Part shown: positions 16,959 to 25,830 of the stretch, in pieces | How the letters are laid out: each line of letters begins with the position of its first letter | Position numbering within the stretch: the first letter of the stretch is position 1 | Assembly: GCF_030812995.1 (NCBI RefSeq) | Contig: NZ_JAUSTT010000019.1 | Coordinates: forward strand, 34,999 to 98,998 | DNA from: Bacillus chungangensis | Lineage (GTDB): Bacteria > Bacillota > Bacilli > Bacillales > Bacillaceae_C | Reading direction: 5' to 3' | DNA length: 64,000 bases | Notes under the pieces: generated by a model | Told to the model about the DNA's origin: nothing | Seen by the model: only the letters and a program-made list of their open reading frames with translations | The model's database searches: none | Program-made: the position numbers and the translations under genes

Positions 16959-18027
16959 TAAATAGCACTCCTTTTTTTAGAATATTCCTAGCTTCACAAC
17001 TAACTCGGAAATATTCATTTGATTTTTTATGATGATTTTGATCAAAAAGTCGAATAGCTAAATCTTCTGCATAGTCTTCCACATATATCCATAGATTTAC
17101 TTTCTTGAAATATTGAATAGCCTTATCTATAACATGCTCTAACTGTTCAATAGACGATTGATCTATCATTGTCTTCAAAATGGTAAAATGATGTTTGTAC
17201 TCTAAATTACAATCTACTAATCCTTTTTCAATATATGCTTGTGCTTCTTTTTTATTTTCTAATTTATAATGCTCTCTAGCTAATAAAAAAAACCTTTTAT
17301 ACTCTATTTCTTGTTTACAATCAGAAAGGTATTTAATCGCTAATTCTGAAAGACCTTTTTGGGAATATAGCAATCCTAAATTATACTTTACTTTCTTAAT
17401 TAGTGATTTTTCTTGTTTTTCTTTGAGCATATTCAATGAGGAGATCAGATGTTTTTCAGCAAGTTCAAATTGTAACAATTCTATATAAGACATTCCAATG
17501 ACATTTAAAGATGCCGCTAATTTAATTTCGTAACCAGATTTTTCAGCGAAAAAACGTTTGGCTTCTATTGCATGGCTAATGGAACGGCTATAATCGCCAA
17601 TGTAATAATAGAATAATGTTGCCCTATGATTAAACTCGGCTTTTTCTGCTTTGTCTGGAATATCCTCTAGTAATCTTCCAGCATATTCACAATGTTTTTT
17701 AGCTTTGCTGTAATGACTGATTTCCGTGTAATAAATAAATTTGAATAGATGATAATAGTACTGCAGAAATGTTTCTGTTTGTTCTGAGATAGACAAGTTT
17801 TCATTTAAACTTAAATCATGTTGAAAATTTCCTGTCAACATTTGAAAACGAAAATCTAATAAAGAATAGTAGATTAGAATATCCTGATCTTCTTCAATAC
17901 GGTGAATTTTTTGGTCGATTTCTATTTTTAATTCTTTTGCTTTAGCAACATGATGTGATCGTATCTCACTATACCAATCATTCAATAACTTTGTGATTTC
18001 TTCTTTTGATACAACGCTTACAGTCAC
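16945..18027 (-). CDS. Rap family TPR phosphatase/regulator, copy 1 (with phr)
   Basis: The protein has about 360 residues: an N-terminal three-helix bundle (EEITKLLNDWYSEIRSHH; DQDILIYYSLLDFRFQ) and then TPR repeats to the end. Rap proteins dephosphorylate Spo0F or block ComA-like regulators, and are inhibited by Phr peptides. GTG 18027 has AAGGTGA at 8 nt and is preferred to GTG 18039, whose SD would overlap the start. It is the only one of three tandem paralogues with an overlapping intact phr. Its C-terminus (KKGVLFNEKA) differs from the other two. The target cannot be told from sequence. Confidence 0.9.
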   Translation of the reverse strand: MTVSVVSKEEITKLLNDWYSEIRSHHVAKAKELKIEIDQKIHRIEEDQDILIYYSLLDFRFQMLTGNFQHDLSLNENLSISEQTETFLQYYYHLFKFIYYTEISHYSKAKKHCEYAGRLLEDIPDKAEKAEFNHRATLFYYYIGDYSRSISHAIEAKRFFAEKSGYEIKLAASLNVIGMSYIELLQFELAEKHLISSLNMLKEKQEKSLIKKVKYNLGLLYSQKGLSELAIKYLSDCKQEIEYKRFFLLAREHYKLENKKEAQAYIEKGLVDCNLEYKHHFTILKTMIDQSSIEQLEHVIDKAIQYFKKVNLWIYVEDYAEDLAIRLFDQNHHKKSNEYFRVSCEARNILKKGVLFNEKA

Positions 18028-18123
18028 TTTTTTCTTCACCTTCTTTTACCAGTTTCATTATAGAAAATTATATTTTTTACATTTATAAATTAGTAAGATC
18101 AATTATTTTAGTTTCTTTTATAT

Positions 18124-19227
18124 TCATGCCTCTAAATGATTTAAATGTAAAATTTCACTGTTTAATATTTGTTTTGCTTCATAACTAATACGAAAAAACT
18201 TGGTTGATTTTTGGGGATTATTCACAGCAAAAAAACGAGAAGCTAATTCCTCCGTATAAATCTTTACATATTGCCATAATTCTTCTTTTTTGAAATATTT
18301 GATGGTTTTTTCTACATTCTCCTCTAACTGTTCTATTGGAGACTTATCATTCATTGACTTCAGAATGTTGAAATGATGCATATATTCTTCATCACAAACT
18401 TTTAATCCTTTTTGAATGTAAGTTTCTGCACGATCAATATTTCCTATTTTAAAATACTCTCTTGCTAGCAAAAACATCGTTTTATAATCTGTTTCTTCAT
18501 CTTCGAATGATTCGGATAAGTATTGGATTGCTAATTCTGAGAGGTTCTGATCTGCATACAATAATCCTAAATTGTAGTTCGTTTTTAAGATTAACGACAA
18601 CAACGTATTATCATTCTGTTCTCGCAGGATATTAAGGGAAGCAATGAGATGTTTTTCTGCAAGTTCGAACTGCCTTAAGTGAATACATGCCATACCTAGC
18701 GTATTAAGACAATTTGCAAGCTTGATTTCATATCCGAGATTGTTAGAAAAAAAATCTTTAGCTTTTGTTGCATGCACTATTGCTGTTCCATCTTGACCAA
18801 TATAGTAATAGAATAAAGAAGCTCGATAGTTAAACTCCGCTTTTTCGGCTTCGTCTGGAATATTATCTAATAATTTTTCTGCGTTTTCATAATGTTCTTT
18901 TGCTTTGCTGTAATGACTGATTCCTGTGTAATAAATAAATTTAAAGAAATGATAATAGTATTGTAAAAATGTTTCTGTTTGTTCTGAGATCGACATGTTT
19001 TTAATTAAACTTAAATCATGCTGAAAATTTCCTGTTAATATTTGAAAGCGAAAATCTAACAAAGAATAGTGGAGCAGGATATCTTGATCTTCTTTCATAC
19101 GGTGCATTTTTTGATGGATTTCTGTTTTTAATTCTTTTGCTTTATCAACATGATGTAACCGAATTTTACTATACCAATCATTCAGTAGCTTTGTGATTTC
19201 TTCTTTTGTTACGACGTCTACAGTCAC
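18124..19227 (-). CDS. Rap family TPR phosphatase/regulator, copy 2
   Basis: The product has about 367 residues and is closely similar to copies 1 and 3 throughout: helix bundle with EEITKLLNDWYSKIRLHH and DQDILLHYSLLDFRFQ, then TPR helices such as AEFNYRASLFYYYIG. It ends ILHLNHLEA. It has no intact phr: the bases after its stop (GCATGAATATAAAAGAAACT) match the middle of phr1, but no export segment precedes them. It is either an orphan or controlled by the phr of copy 1. Start GTG 19227 has AAGGTGA; GTG 19239 is an alternative. Confidence 0.9.
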   Translation of the reverse strand: MTVDVVTKEEITKLLNDWYSKIRLHHVDKAKELKTEIHQKMHRMKEDQDILLHYSLLDFRFQILTGNFQHDLSLIKNMSISEQTETFLQYYYHFFKFIYYTGISHYSKAKEHYENAEKLLDNIPDEAEKAEFNYRASLFYYYIGQDGTAIVHATKAKDFFSNNLGYEIKLANCLNTLGMACIHLRQFELAEKHLIASLNILREQNDNTLLSLILKTNYNLGLLYADQNLSELAIQYLSESFEDEETDYKTMFLLAREYFKIGNIDRAETYIQKGLKVCDEEYMHHFNILKSMNDKSPIEQLEENVEKTIKYFKKEELWQYVKIYTEELASRFFAVNNPQKSTKFFRISYEAKQILNSEILHLNHLEA

Positions 19228-19312
19228 TTTTTTCTTCACCTTCTTATACCAGTTTCATTTAGAAAATCATATTTTTTACATTTATGAATCAGTAAGATTA
19301 AATATTTAGTAT

Positions 19313-20398
19313 TCATGCCTCAATATGATTGATATGCAAGATTTCCCAATTCAAAATCTGCTTCGCATCATAACTAAGACGAAAAAACTTGGTTGACTTT
19401 TTAGGATTATTCGCAGCAAAAAAACGAACAGCTAATTCTCCTGCATAATCTTGGACATATCTCCACATATTCTCTTTCTTAAAATAATGCAAGGCTTTCT
19501 CTACTACGTTTTCTATCTGTTCAACAGATGATTGGTCCACTATTTCCTTTAAGATTTGAAAATGATGCATATATTCTTTATCACAAACTTTTAATCCATT
19601 TTGAATGTAAACGTGCGCATCTTCAATATTCCCAACTTTAAAATATTCTCTCGCCAATAAAAACATGGTTTTATAATGCTTCTTTTCTTTGATTGAAGCA
19701 GATAAGTATTTGATTGCTAATTCTGAATGACCTTTTTGGGAATATAGCAATCCTAGATTATAATAAACAATGAATAATTTTTCCTTCTGTTCAGTAAGAA
19801 TGTTTAGCGAGGATTTCAGTTGTTTTTCAGCAAGATCAAACATTGATAATTCTATACATGATATTGCGATCGTAATTTTACAATTAACCGATTTAATTTC
19901 ATAACTGGGATTGCAAGAGAAAAAACGTTTCGCTTCCATCGCATGACTAATGGAATGACTATAGTCGCCAATGTGATAATAGAATATAGAAGCTCGATAG
20001 TTAAACTCCGCTTTTTCGGCTTCATCTGGAATAGCTTCTAGTAACCTTTCGGCGCTTTCATAATGTTCTTTCGCTTTCCTGTATTGACTGATTTCCGTAT
20101 AATAAATAAATTTAAAGAAATGATAATAGTACTGCAGAAATGTTTCTGTTTGTTCTGAGATTGACAGTTTTTCACTTAAAATTAAATCATGCTGAAAATC
20201 TCCTGTTAATATTTGAAAGCGAAAATCTAACAAAGAATAGTGGAGCAGGATATCTTGATCTTCTTTCATACGGTGCATTTTTTGATCGATTTCTGTTTTT
20301 AATTCTTTTGCTTTATCAACATGATGTGACCGAATTTTACTATACCAGTTATTCAATAGTTTTGTGATTTCGTCTTTTGTTACGACGTCTACAGTCAC
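19313..20398 (-). CDS. Rap family TPR phosphatase/regulator, copy 3
   Basis: The product has about 361 residues with the same fold and near-identical stretches to copy 2 (DQDILLHYSLLDFRFQILTG; AEFNYRASIFYYHIGDYS), ending ILHINHIEA. It is first in the tandem array and has its own upstream region. The 3' flank again carries a phr-like scrap (GGCATGAATA) without an export segment. GTG 20398 follows AAGGTGA; a longer frame from ATG 20440 adds MGLYREIWKK and is possible. Small gaps (85 and 73 bp) between copies suggest tandem duplication. Confidence 0.9.
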   Translation of the reverse strand: MTVDVVTKDEITKLLNNWYSKIRSHHVDKAKELKTEIDQKMHRMKEDQDILLHYSLLDFRFQILTGDFQHDLILSEKLSISEQTETFLQYYYHFFKFIYYTEISQYRKAKEHYESAERLLEAIPDEAEKAEFNYRASIFYYHIGDYSHSISHAMEAKRFFSCNPSYEIKSVNCKITIAISCIELSMFDLAEKQLKSSLNILTEQKEKLFIVYYNLGLLYSQKGHSELAIKYLSASIKEKKHYKTMFLLAREYFKVGNIEDAHVYIQNGLKVCDKEYMHHFQILKEIVDQSSVEQIENVVEKALHYFKKENMWRYVQDYAGELAVRFFAANNPKKSTKFFRLSYDAKQILNWEILHINHIEA

Positions 20399-20561
20399 TT
20401 TTTTCTTCACCTTCTTCCATATTTCTCGATATAATCCCATAAACTTTCATACAAGTTCAATTATAGCAAATAACTATTTTTTTACTACCATATAAAGACT
20501 TAATATTCCGACATTGTTCGTCAATATTTTTGATTTTCTATGCTTTGCCGGACGCTCATTT

Positions 20562-20592
20562 AAAAAGCTCTGCCTGATCGACAGAGCTTTTT
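20562..20592 (-). terminator. Terminator of PBP gene
   Basis: AAAAAGCTCTG pairs with CAGAGCTTTTT around CCTGATCGA, immediately beyond the PBP stop. T-runs are present on both strands. Confidence 0.85.
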
Positions 20593-20596
20593 AGCG

Positions 20597-22624
20597 TTAT
20601 TGTTGTTCAGCTTGTGCTTTGAAGATGTCTGCGACTTGATCTATGACGATGCCGCTGCCGCCTTTTTGATGAACGTTTTCTATAAGCATTGCCACAAGCA
20701 GATTGGGATTTTCTGCATTATAGGCGACAAAGACGCCATTTTCTGCTCCTTTTGCTCCTTTTTCTGCTTTCAGTTCTGCTGTTCCTGTTTTACCAGCTAA
20801 TGCAAATCCGGGAATGTTGGCTGCTCGTCCAGTTCCTCTTGGGTCTGCTACTACTTTACGCATCATGTCTGCAATGGCTGCTGCCGTGTCTTCGGAAAGA
20901 AGATTTTCCCGCCAATATTGCGGCTGCTTTTCTTCTTGAAGCAAAACGGGCTTTAGGAGATTGCCTTTATTGACAAAAGGTGTGTAGGTCATTGCTAAAT
21001 GAAGGATGTTCATTTGCAGTTCTCCTTGTCCATATGCAGTATCCGCTATCAAGCCTTCGCTTCCTAATTTACCGTTATTAGAAATCTGAGATTTTTTTAG
21101 TGGATAGCCTGATAATATGTTGTCCTCAAAGCCAAACTCTTTCAATCCTTCTATAAACTGGTCGCCGCCCATTCTAAGTGCCATTTGGGCAAAATAAATA
21201 TTGTCGGAAAGCACCATTGCTCTTTCCATGTTGACTGGTCCGTTCGTATCCGATACTCTGGAAACATAGTGATCTCCCCAGTTTTGTTTTTGCCATTTTT
21301 TACCTTTTATTACGATGCTTTCAGATAGGGTTGTTGTCCCTTTTTTCAATGCAATGGCTCCTGTAATCGGTTTAATAGTGGAGCCTGGTGCGTAAGAAAG
21401 TGCAAAGCGATTAATGAGTGGGAGCCCCGGCTGATTTTCTAATTTTTTATAATCTGCAGCTGACATTCCAAGTGTTAGATCATTTGGATTAAAGGACGGT
21501 GCGCTAACTAATGATAATACTTCCCCTGTCAACGGGTTGATTGCTGCAGCTGTGCCAGGTCCGCCTTTCATCTGTTCATAAACATTCTTTTGCGTTTCAA
21601 TGTCAATGGTTAGATGAATATTTTCGCCATCAACTGGTTCTGTTTCTGCAATAATAGTGTTTTCTCCATCCGTATTCTCGATCGAAATTTGCACACCGCT
21701 TTTCCCGCGCAATTCCTTTTCATAAACTTGCTCCAGCCCTCTTTTTCCAATGATGCTGGTAGGTCCATAATCTTCATCTTTATGTTCTTTCATATCTTCT
21801 TCTGTTACTGCTCCAACGTAGCCAATTAAATGGGCAGCTGCGTCTTCATATGGGTATACACGCGTTGCTATCATTTTCGTTGCAATACCGGGCAGACTTT
21901 GCAATTTCATAAGAATATCTTCGCGATTCGTTGCAATTTTCTTTAAGGGAACAAAGTAGTCAGGCTGAACCCAGCTTGCTTCTAGCTTTTCATTGATTTC
22001 TTCTACAGATATGCCTAAGTAGCGAGCGGCATCGTACTTTACTGCTTCGCTATTTTCCCCCAGTTTTCCGGGAACGATGCCAACTTCATAAGCATTGCCA
22101 TTCGTAGCTAATGCCGTTTTGTGTCGATCAAAAATGATTCCCCTTTTTGCATCTGTCGTCGTAACCTTTACTTTGTCTTCTTTTTTAAGATCAGGCAGGA
22201 TAAATCCTGGGTTCCAATCAATATACCAATCCGTTTCTTTTTCACGTTCTTCTTTCCGCAAATGGATTTTCTTATTATAGGAAATTGGCCCTGCAATCGT
22301 ATCGAAACTAATCTGAAGCGGAATGACTGCTTCTTCTTCCAGTTCCTCTACTTCCTCTTCTGTTAAAGGCTTGTAATCAATTTTTACATTCTTAATTTGC
22401 AAATCCTTGTATATCTTTTCATAACGATCTACATAATCTTTTTTGTTATACGTTTCTTTTGTCTCTGTTGATAAATCACGCTTAAACATTTTGTCAAATT
22501 GCTGCTCATTCCAGCTTTCAATATAGGTGTTCAGACGATCATTTGGTGATAAAGCCTTATTTTTGCAAGCAGCAAGTGTGAAAACGATGAAAATGATGAC
22601 AACCATACTGATGATTCTTTTCAT
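20597..22624 (-). CDS. pbpC: Class B penicillin-binding protein (PBP3/PbpC-like lipoprotein)
   Basis: The 675-residue protein has a lipobox ending at Cys20 (FTLAAC), an NTF2-like MecA_N domain (about 27-145), a PBP dimerisation domain (about 155-310) and a transpeptidase domain (about 340-670). The transpeptidase has Ser415-x-x-Lys418 (STIK), SDN (473-475) and KTG (612-614), so all active-site motifs are intact. Domain order and length match B. subtilis PbpC and the low-affinity PBPs (PBP2a/PBP5fm class). It cross-links peptidoglycan outside the membrane. It is a single gene with its own terminator. Confidence 0.92.
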   Translation of the reverse strand: MKRIISMVVIIFIVFTLAACKNKALSPNDRLNTYIESWNEQQFDKMFKRDLSTETKETYNKKDYVDRYEKIYKDLQIKNVKIDYKPLTEEEVEELEEEAVIPLQISFDTIAGPISYNKKIHLRKEEREKETDWYIDWNPGFILPDLKKEDKVKVTTTDAKRGIIFDRHKTALATNGNAYEVGIVPGKLGENSEAVKYDAARYLGISVEEINEKLEASWVQPDYFVPLKKIATNREDILMKLQSLPGIATKMIATRVYPYEDAAAHLIGYVGAVTEEDMKEHKDEDYGPTSIIGKRGLEQVYEKELRGKSGVQISIENTDGENTIIAETEPVDGENIHLTIDIETQKNVYEQMKGGPGTAAAINPLTGEVLSLVSAPSFNPNDLTLGMSAADYKKLENQPGLPLINRFALSYAPGSTIKPITGAIALKKGTTTLSESIVIKGKKWQKQNWGDHYVSRVSDTNGPVNMERAMVLSDNIYFAQMALRMGGDQFIEGLKEFGFEDNILSGYPLKKSQISNNGKLGSEGLIADTAYGQGELQMNILHLAMTYTPFVNKGNLLKPVLLQEEKQPQYWRENLLSEDTAAAIADMMRKVVADPRGTGRAANIPGFALAGKTGTAELKAEKGAKGAENGVFVAYNAENPNLLVAMLIENVHQKGGSGIVIDQVADIFKAQAEQQ

Positions 22625-22795
22625 CTAGTTTACTTCCTTTCCACTTCATTCTATCCTTCTATTATAATCGCTTTCGTTCCTTCTCTCAAAGTTTAATCTC
22701 CACTTGAAAGATAAAAAAAGGGTTGCATGGGTAAGAGAATAGAAGAAAGATCATAGCGCTTTCGAATGAAATAAAAAGACAATGATTATTACTGT

Positions 22796-24160
22796 TTAAG
22801 ATGAAGAGGAAAGCAGCTTTTCAAAATAGGTGTTTAAGAATATGCCATTGGGGTCAAATTGCTGACGGGTTGTTAAAAATACTTCCCACATCGGATACCA
22901 TTGTTTTGCTTGCTGGTAGTTAAAGGTGTTCATTTTCCCCCAATGAGGCCGCCCTTGAAAGTCGGACATCAATTCTTCGACCCAAGCAAAATACGATAGG
23001 TATTCCATTCCTTTATACATATGAAAAGCTAGAAAAGCTGAGTCCTGTTGGTAATTTGGACTGAGGAAACCATCTTCTCCTTTTACAAAACGGCATTCAA
23101 TCGGAAAATGGACGGAAAATGGCTGCTTTTGTAAATGTGAAGCGATCATTTCTATGCACGGTAAAAATTGTTTGATTGGAATGGCATATTCTATTTCGTA
23201 AAATTTCACCTTTCGAGGGGAAGCAAACATTTCATAGCTAAAGCCTGTTTCTATACGATTAGGGATTGTTTTGGCTGAAATATTGCTAACCAATTGTGAG
23301 CGTTTAGGATTTCGTCTGCACCACTCTGAGAGTAAATAAAAAATATGATTTTCAATGCATATTTTACTGAAGCTGGCGTTTATCTTTTCCCCTTTACGCT
23401 GGGCAATCGGGGCAACTTTTTCCATCTGTTTTATTTGGACGATGTCTGTACCCGGAAAGTAAAACCATTCGAGATGACGGTTTGTTTGCATATCTATTTT
23501 CCAAGAAGACATCGTATCCGCAATGGTTGTCCGAAATGTCGTTACTTTTAAACTATAAAGCGGAACAACTTTAATCGTTAACCGAACGAGGATGCCTAGT
23601 AATCCCATAGAGACGTGGAGTGCATTCGCTAAATCATCATTTTTTCCAGTTCTCCTATGATAATGGAGATTGCCATTTCCATCAATCCATTCCCAGGCGG
23701 CCACTTGATTGGATAAAGAACCAAAGGTAATACCTGTTCCATGGGTCCCCGTGCTCACTGCTCCAGCAATTGTCTGCTCTTGAATATCTCCCATATTTTC
23801 TAATGCATAGCCATGCTCTTTTAACAATGGGCCAATTTCGTGTAAATATGTTCCTCCTAAAATCACCGCCTCATTTGTTGTTGGATCGACTTTTTCTAAA
23901 CCACGCATATGATGAAGACTAAGTACAATATGCTCTGGCATCGCAACAGGACTAAATGAATGGCTAGCGCCAATAACGCGGACTCTTTTGTGCTGCCGAG
24001 CAGCTTTTTTCACAATATCTTGCAATTCAGCAGTACTTTTTGGCGTATATAACGCTTCAAAAGCACTCGATGCTGTTGCAGCCCAATTTTTCCAGCTTTT
24101 CTTTTTTCTTAATAAGTTTATTGATTTCATTTTACAGCCATCCCAAAAGGCTTTTGGCAA
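22796..24160 (-). CDS. FAD-dependent D-arabinono-1,4-lactone oxidase family enzyme
   Basis: The product has 454 residues. An FAD-binding (PCMH) half (about 35-210) carries VIGASHSFSP, whose His is the usual covalent flavin site of this family, and TGTHGTG. An ALO C-terminal half (about 220-450) ends near HWGKMNTFN. The enzyme would oxidise a sugar-acid lactone or a related polyol/sugar. TTG 24160 has AAGGAGG at 7 nt. It begins 15 bp after the PLP enzyme stop, so the two are co-transcribed. The true substrate is unknown. Confidence 0.9.
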   Translation of the reverse strand: MPKAFWDGCKMKSINLLRKKKSWKNWAATASSAFEALYTPKSTAELQDIVKKAARQHKRVRVIGASHSFSPVAMPEHIVLSLHHMRGLEKVDPTTNEAVILGGTYLHEIGPLLKEHGYALENMGDIQEQTIAGAVSTGTHGTGITFGSLSNQVAAWEWIDGNGNLHYHRRTGKNDDLANALHVSMGLLGILVRLTIKVVPLYSLKVTTFRTTIADTMSSWKIDMQTNRHLEWFYFPGTDIVQIKQMEKVAPIAQRKGEKINASFSKICIENHIFYLLSEWCRRNPKRSQLVSNISAKTIPNRIETGFSYEMFASPRKVKFYEIEYAIPIKQFLPCIEMIASHLQKQPFSVHFPIECRFVKGEDGFLSPNYQQDSAFLAFHMYKGMEYLSYFAWVEELMSDFQGRPHWGKMNTFNYQQAKQWYPMWEVFLTTRQQFDPNGIFLNTYFEKLLSSSS

Positions 24161-24175
24161 ATGGCTTCCTCCTTT

Positions 24176-25360
24176 CTATAAAAAACACTGTCCATCACCG
24201 CGGTATGTCGTAAAAGTTTCTACTACTTGGCCATCTCGATAGCCATATAAGCATGAAAAACGTTCGCACAATTCCCCAGCCTTGGCATGACGAAAGTAAA
24301 CGGAATCTCCAATCGAAGGAATTACTGTCGTTGCTAGTAAGGGAGTTTGTACTTCTCCAGCCCCTTCATTAGCTAAAAGCGACAATCCGCTAGGCAAGTA
24401 AGGCTGCGGAAATTTATCCTTTGAGAAAGCACCGGAAGCAATAAGCCCGCCGCCATGGCAGACAACAATGTTCTCAGCTGGTTTTCTCGTCACGCTTAAA
24501 GCAAAGCCAGCAGCGGGAAGAAGTGCTAGTGATTTGTACTGGTCAAAAAGAGCTGGAAAATAAAAAGCTGAACCAACCGCTACTTCTGTCACTTCGCTTT
24601 GCTTTCCCGTCCACCATAAACTGCCTGAGCCGCCGCCATTTATAAATTGTAATGGACCAGTGTACGATTCAATGATATCGATAGCTCGCAATCTCCAATC
24701 AGCAATCGCCTTGAGTGATCTTTTTTTCAATACTGGAATGATAGGCCTTTTCCACCTTTCTGTTGGAACATCGCCGACCCCAGCAATTTGTGCCTCATAC
24801 CCCATGACACCGACAACCTTTGTATGCGTAAAAGAAGCAACCATATGCAACAAATTTTTTAATGCTGCTTCATTGTTGAGAGGCGAACGTTTCGTGCCAA
24901 AATATAAAAACGGAAAAGCAGTTGCTACATTTATGTCAAGACAAAGTGAAAAAACGATATTATGTGTAAGGCCTATCTCCTCAAGGAGTTGCCAAGCTTC
25001 AAGTGAATCAACCATCCAAATGACTTCTCTGCCCTTACGAATATATGGAACTGTTTGTTCTATTGCTGTTTTTTCAACTGTTGGATAGGCACAAAGCAGT
25101 TGATCAAGCCCCTGTACAAGCAAATAAACTGTTTCAGCAGCACTAAAAGTCATCCATCCTGAAAATTGCGGAAATTTATTTGCAATATAAGTCATGACTG
25201 CAACAGAGCGAATTGATTTTGTGGCAATCCGAATACGTTTTGAGCGGAGAAGCTTCTTAATGTAATGAATATTGCTGTCGAGGTAGTCTAAATCTAAATA
25301 TGCAAAAGGCCGCGGCAAATGTTCAAAGGCTGCTTCATAACGTTTATATTGTGAAAGCAT
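24176..25360 (-). CDS. Fold-type III PLP enzyme (D-threonine aldolase/alanine racemase-like)
   Basis: The 394-residue protein has the N-terminal barrel signature PFAYLDLDYLDSN and a probable PLP lysine in IATKSIRS, followed by GWMTFSAAE, GVMGYEAQ and NGGGSGS. The C-terminus (PSIGDSVYFRHAKAGELCERF) resembles the metal-binding part of D-threonine aldolase-like proteins. It is usually annotated as an amino-acid deaminase/aldolase. It is coupled to the FAD oxidase downstream, and the pair may act on one pathway. The SD (GGAGG) lies about 16 nt before the ATG, which is unusually far. Confidence 0.82.
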   Translation of the reverse strand: MLSQYKRYEAAFEHLPRPFAYLDLDYLDSNIHYIKKLLRSKRIRIATKSIRSVAVMTYIANKFPQFSGWMTFSAAETVYLLVQGLDQLLCAYPTVEKTAIEQTVPYIRKGREVIWMVDSLEAWQLLEEIGLTHNIVFSLCLDINVATAFPFLYFGTKRSPLNNEAALKNLLHMVASFTHTKVVGVMGYEAQIAGVGDVPTERWKRPIIPVLKKRSLKAIADWRLRAIDIIESYTGPLQFINGGGSGSLWWTGKQSEVTEVAVGSAFYFPALFDQYKSLALLPAAGFALSVTRKPAENIVVCHGGGLIASGAFSKDKFPQPYLPSGLSLLANEGAGEVQTPLLATTVIPSIGDSVYFRHAKAGELCERFSCLYGYRDGQVVETFTTYRGDGQCFL

Positions 25361-25530
25361 TTTAGCGAAGTTCCAACCTCCTTCTTGTCCAATGCTTTTT
25401 ATTTTTATAGCATTTAGTTAAAGTGCTATAAAAAAATTCGGCAGCTAACTCTTCCTTATCATTTATATTACTAGCAGATTTTTTTATACAGTTAATTAAG
25501 TCAGTATCATTTCAATAGTTGTTTTCACAC

Positions 25531-25568
25531 AAAAAACTCACCATTATTTTAAAAAACGGTGAGTTTTT
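25531..25568 (-). terminator. Terminator at end of pxpA remnant
   Basis: AAAACTCACC pairs with GGTGAGTTTT; the remnant's stop codon lies inside the loop side of this hairpin. A T-run follows on the minus strand. Confidence 0.7.
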
Positions 25569-25830
25569 CTATTACTATATTTTCATGCTGGCATGCTTTA
25601 TGAGTAAGTTTCGTAAATGTGATAGCGTGTTCGCTGTCGCCGTGCAGACAAACAGTATCTGCTTTGATTGGAATGATTTTACCTGACACAGTTTGTACTT
25701 GCTCGACCGCAATTTCATGATTTTTAATCATTGCATGCTGGTCCGTTCTTGGCGTTAGTGTGCCATCATCTTGTTTCGTTCGATCGGCAAAAACCTCATG
25801 AGCACCTTGCAAGCCAAACTTTTCCAGTTA
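25549..25830 (-). pseudogene. pxpA: C-terminal fragment of 5-oxoprolinase subunit A (PxpA/LamB-YcsF)
   Basis: About 90 codons match only the tail of PxpA: EKFGLQGAHEVFADR, DDGTLTPRTDQHAMI, GKIIPIKADTVCLHGD. Full proteins have about 250 residues and start with the DxNxD region, which is missing. The homologous reading frame runs upstream to the TAA shared with the 3' end of the rocB-like gene, so about two thirds were deleted and the scrap now lies directly after that gene. No pxpB or pxpC is nearby. It may still be translated from an internal TTG, but without the catalytic half. Confidence 0.8.
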
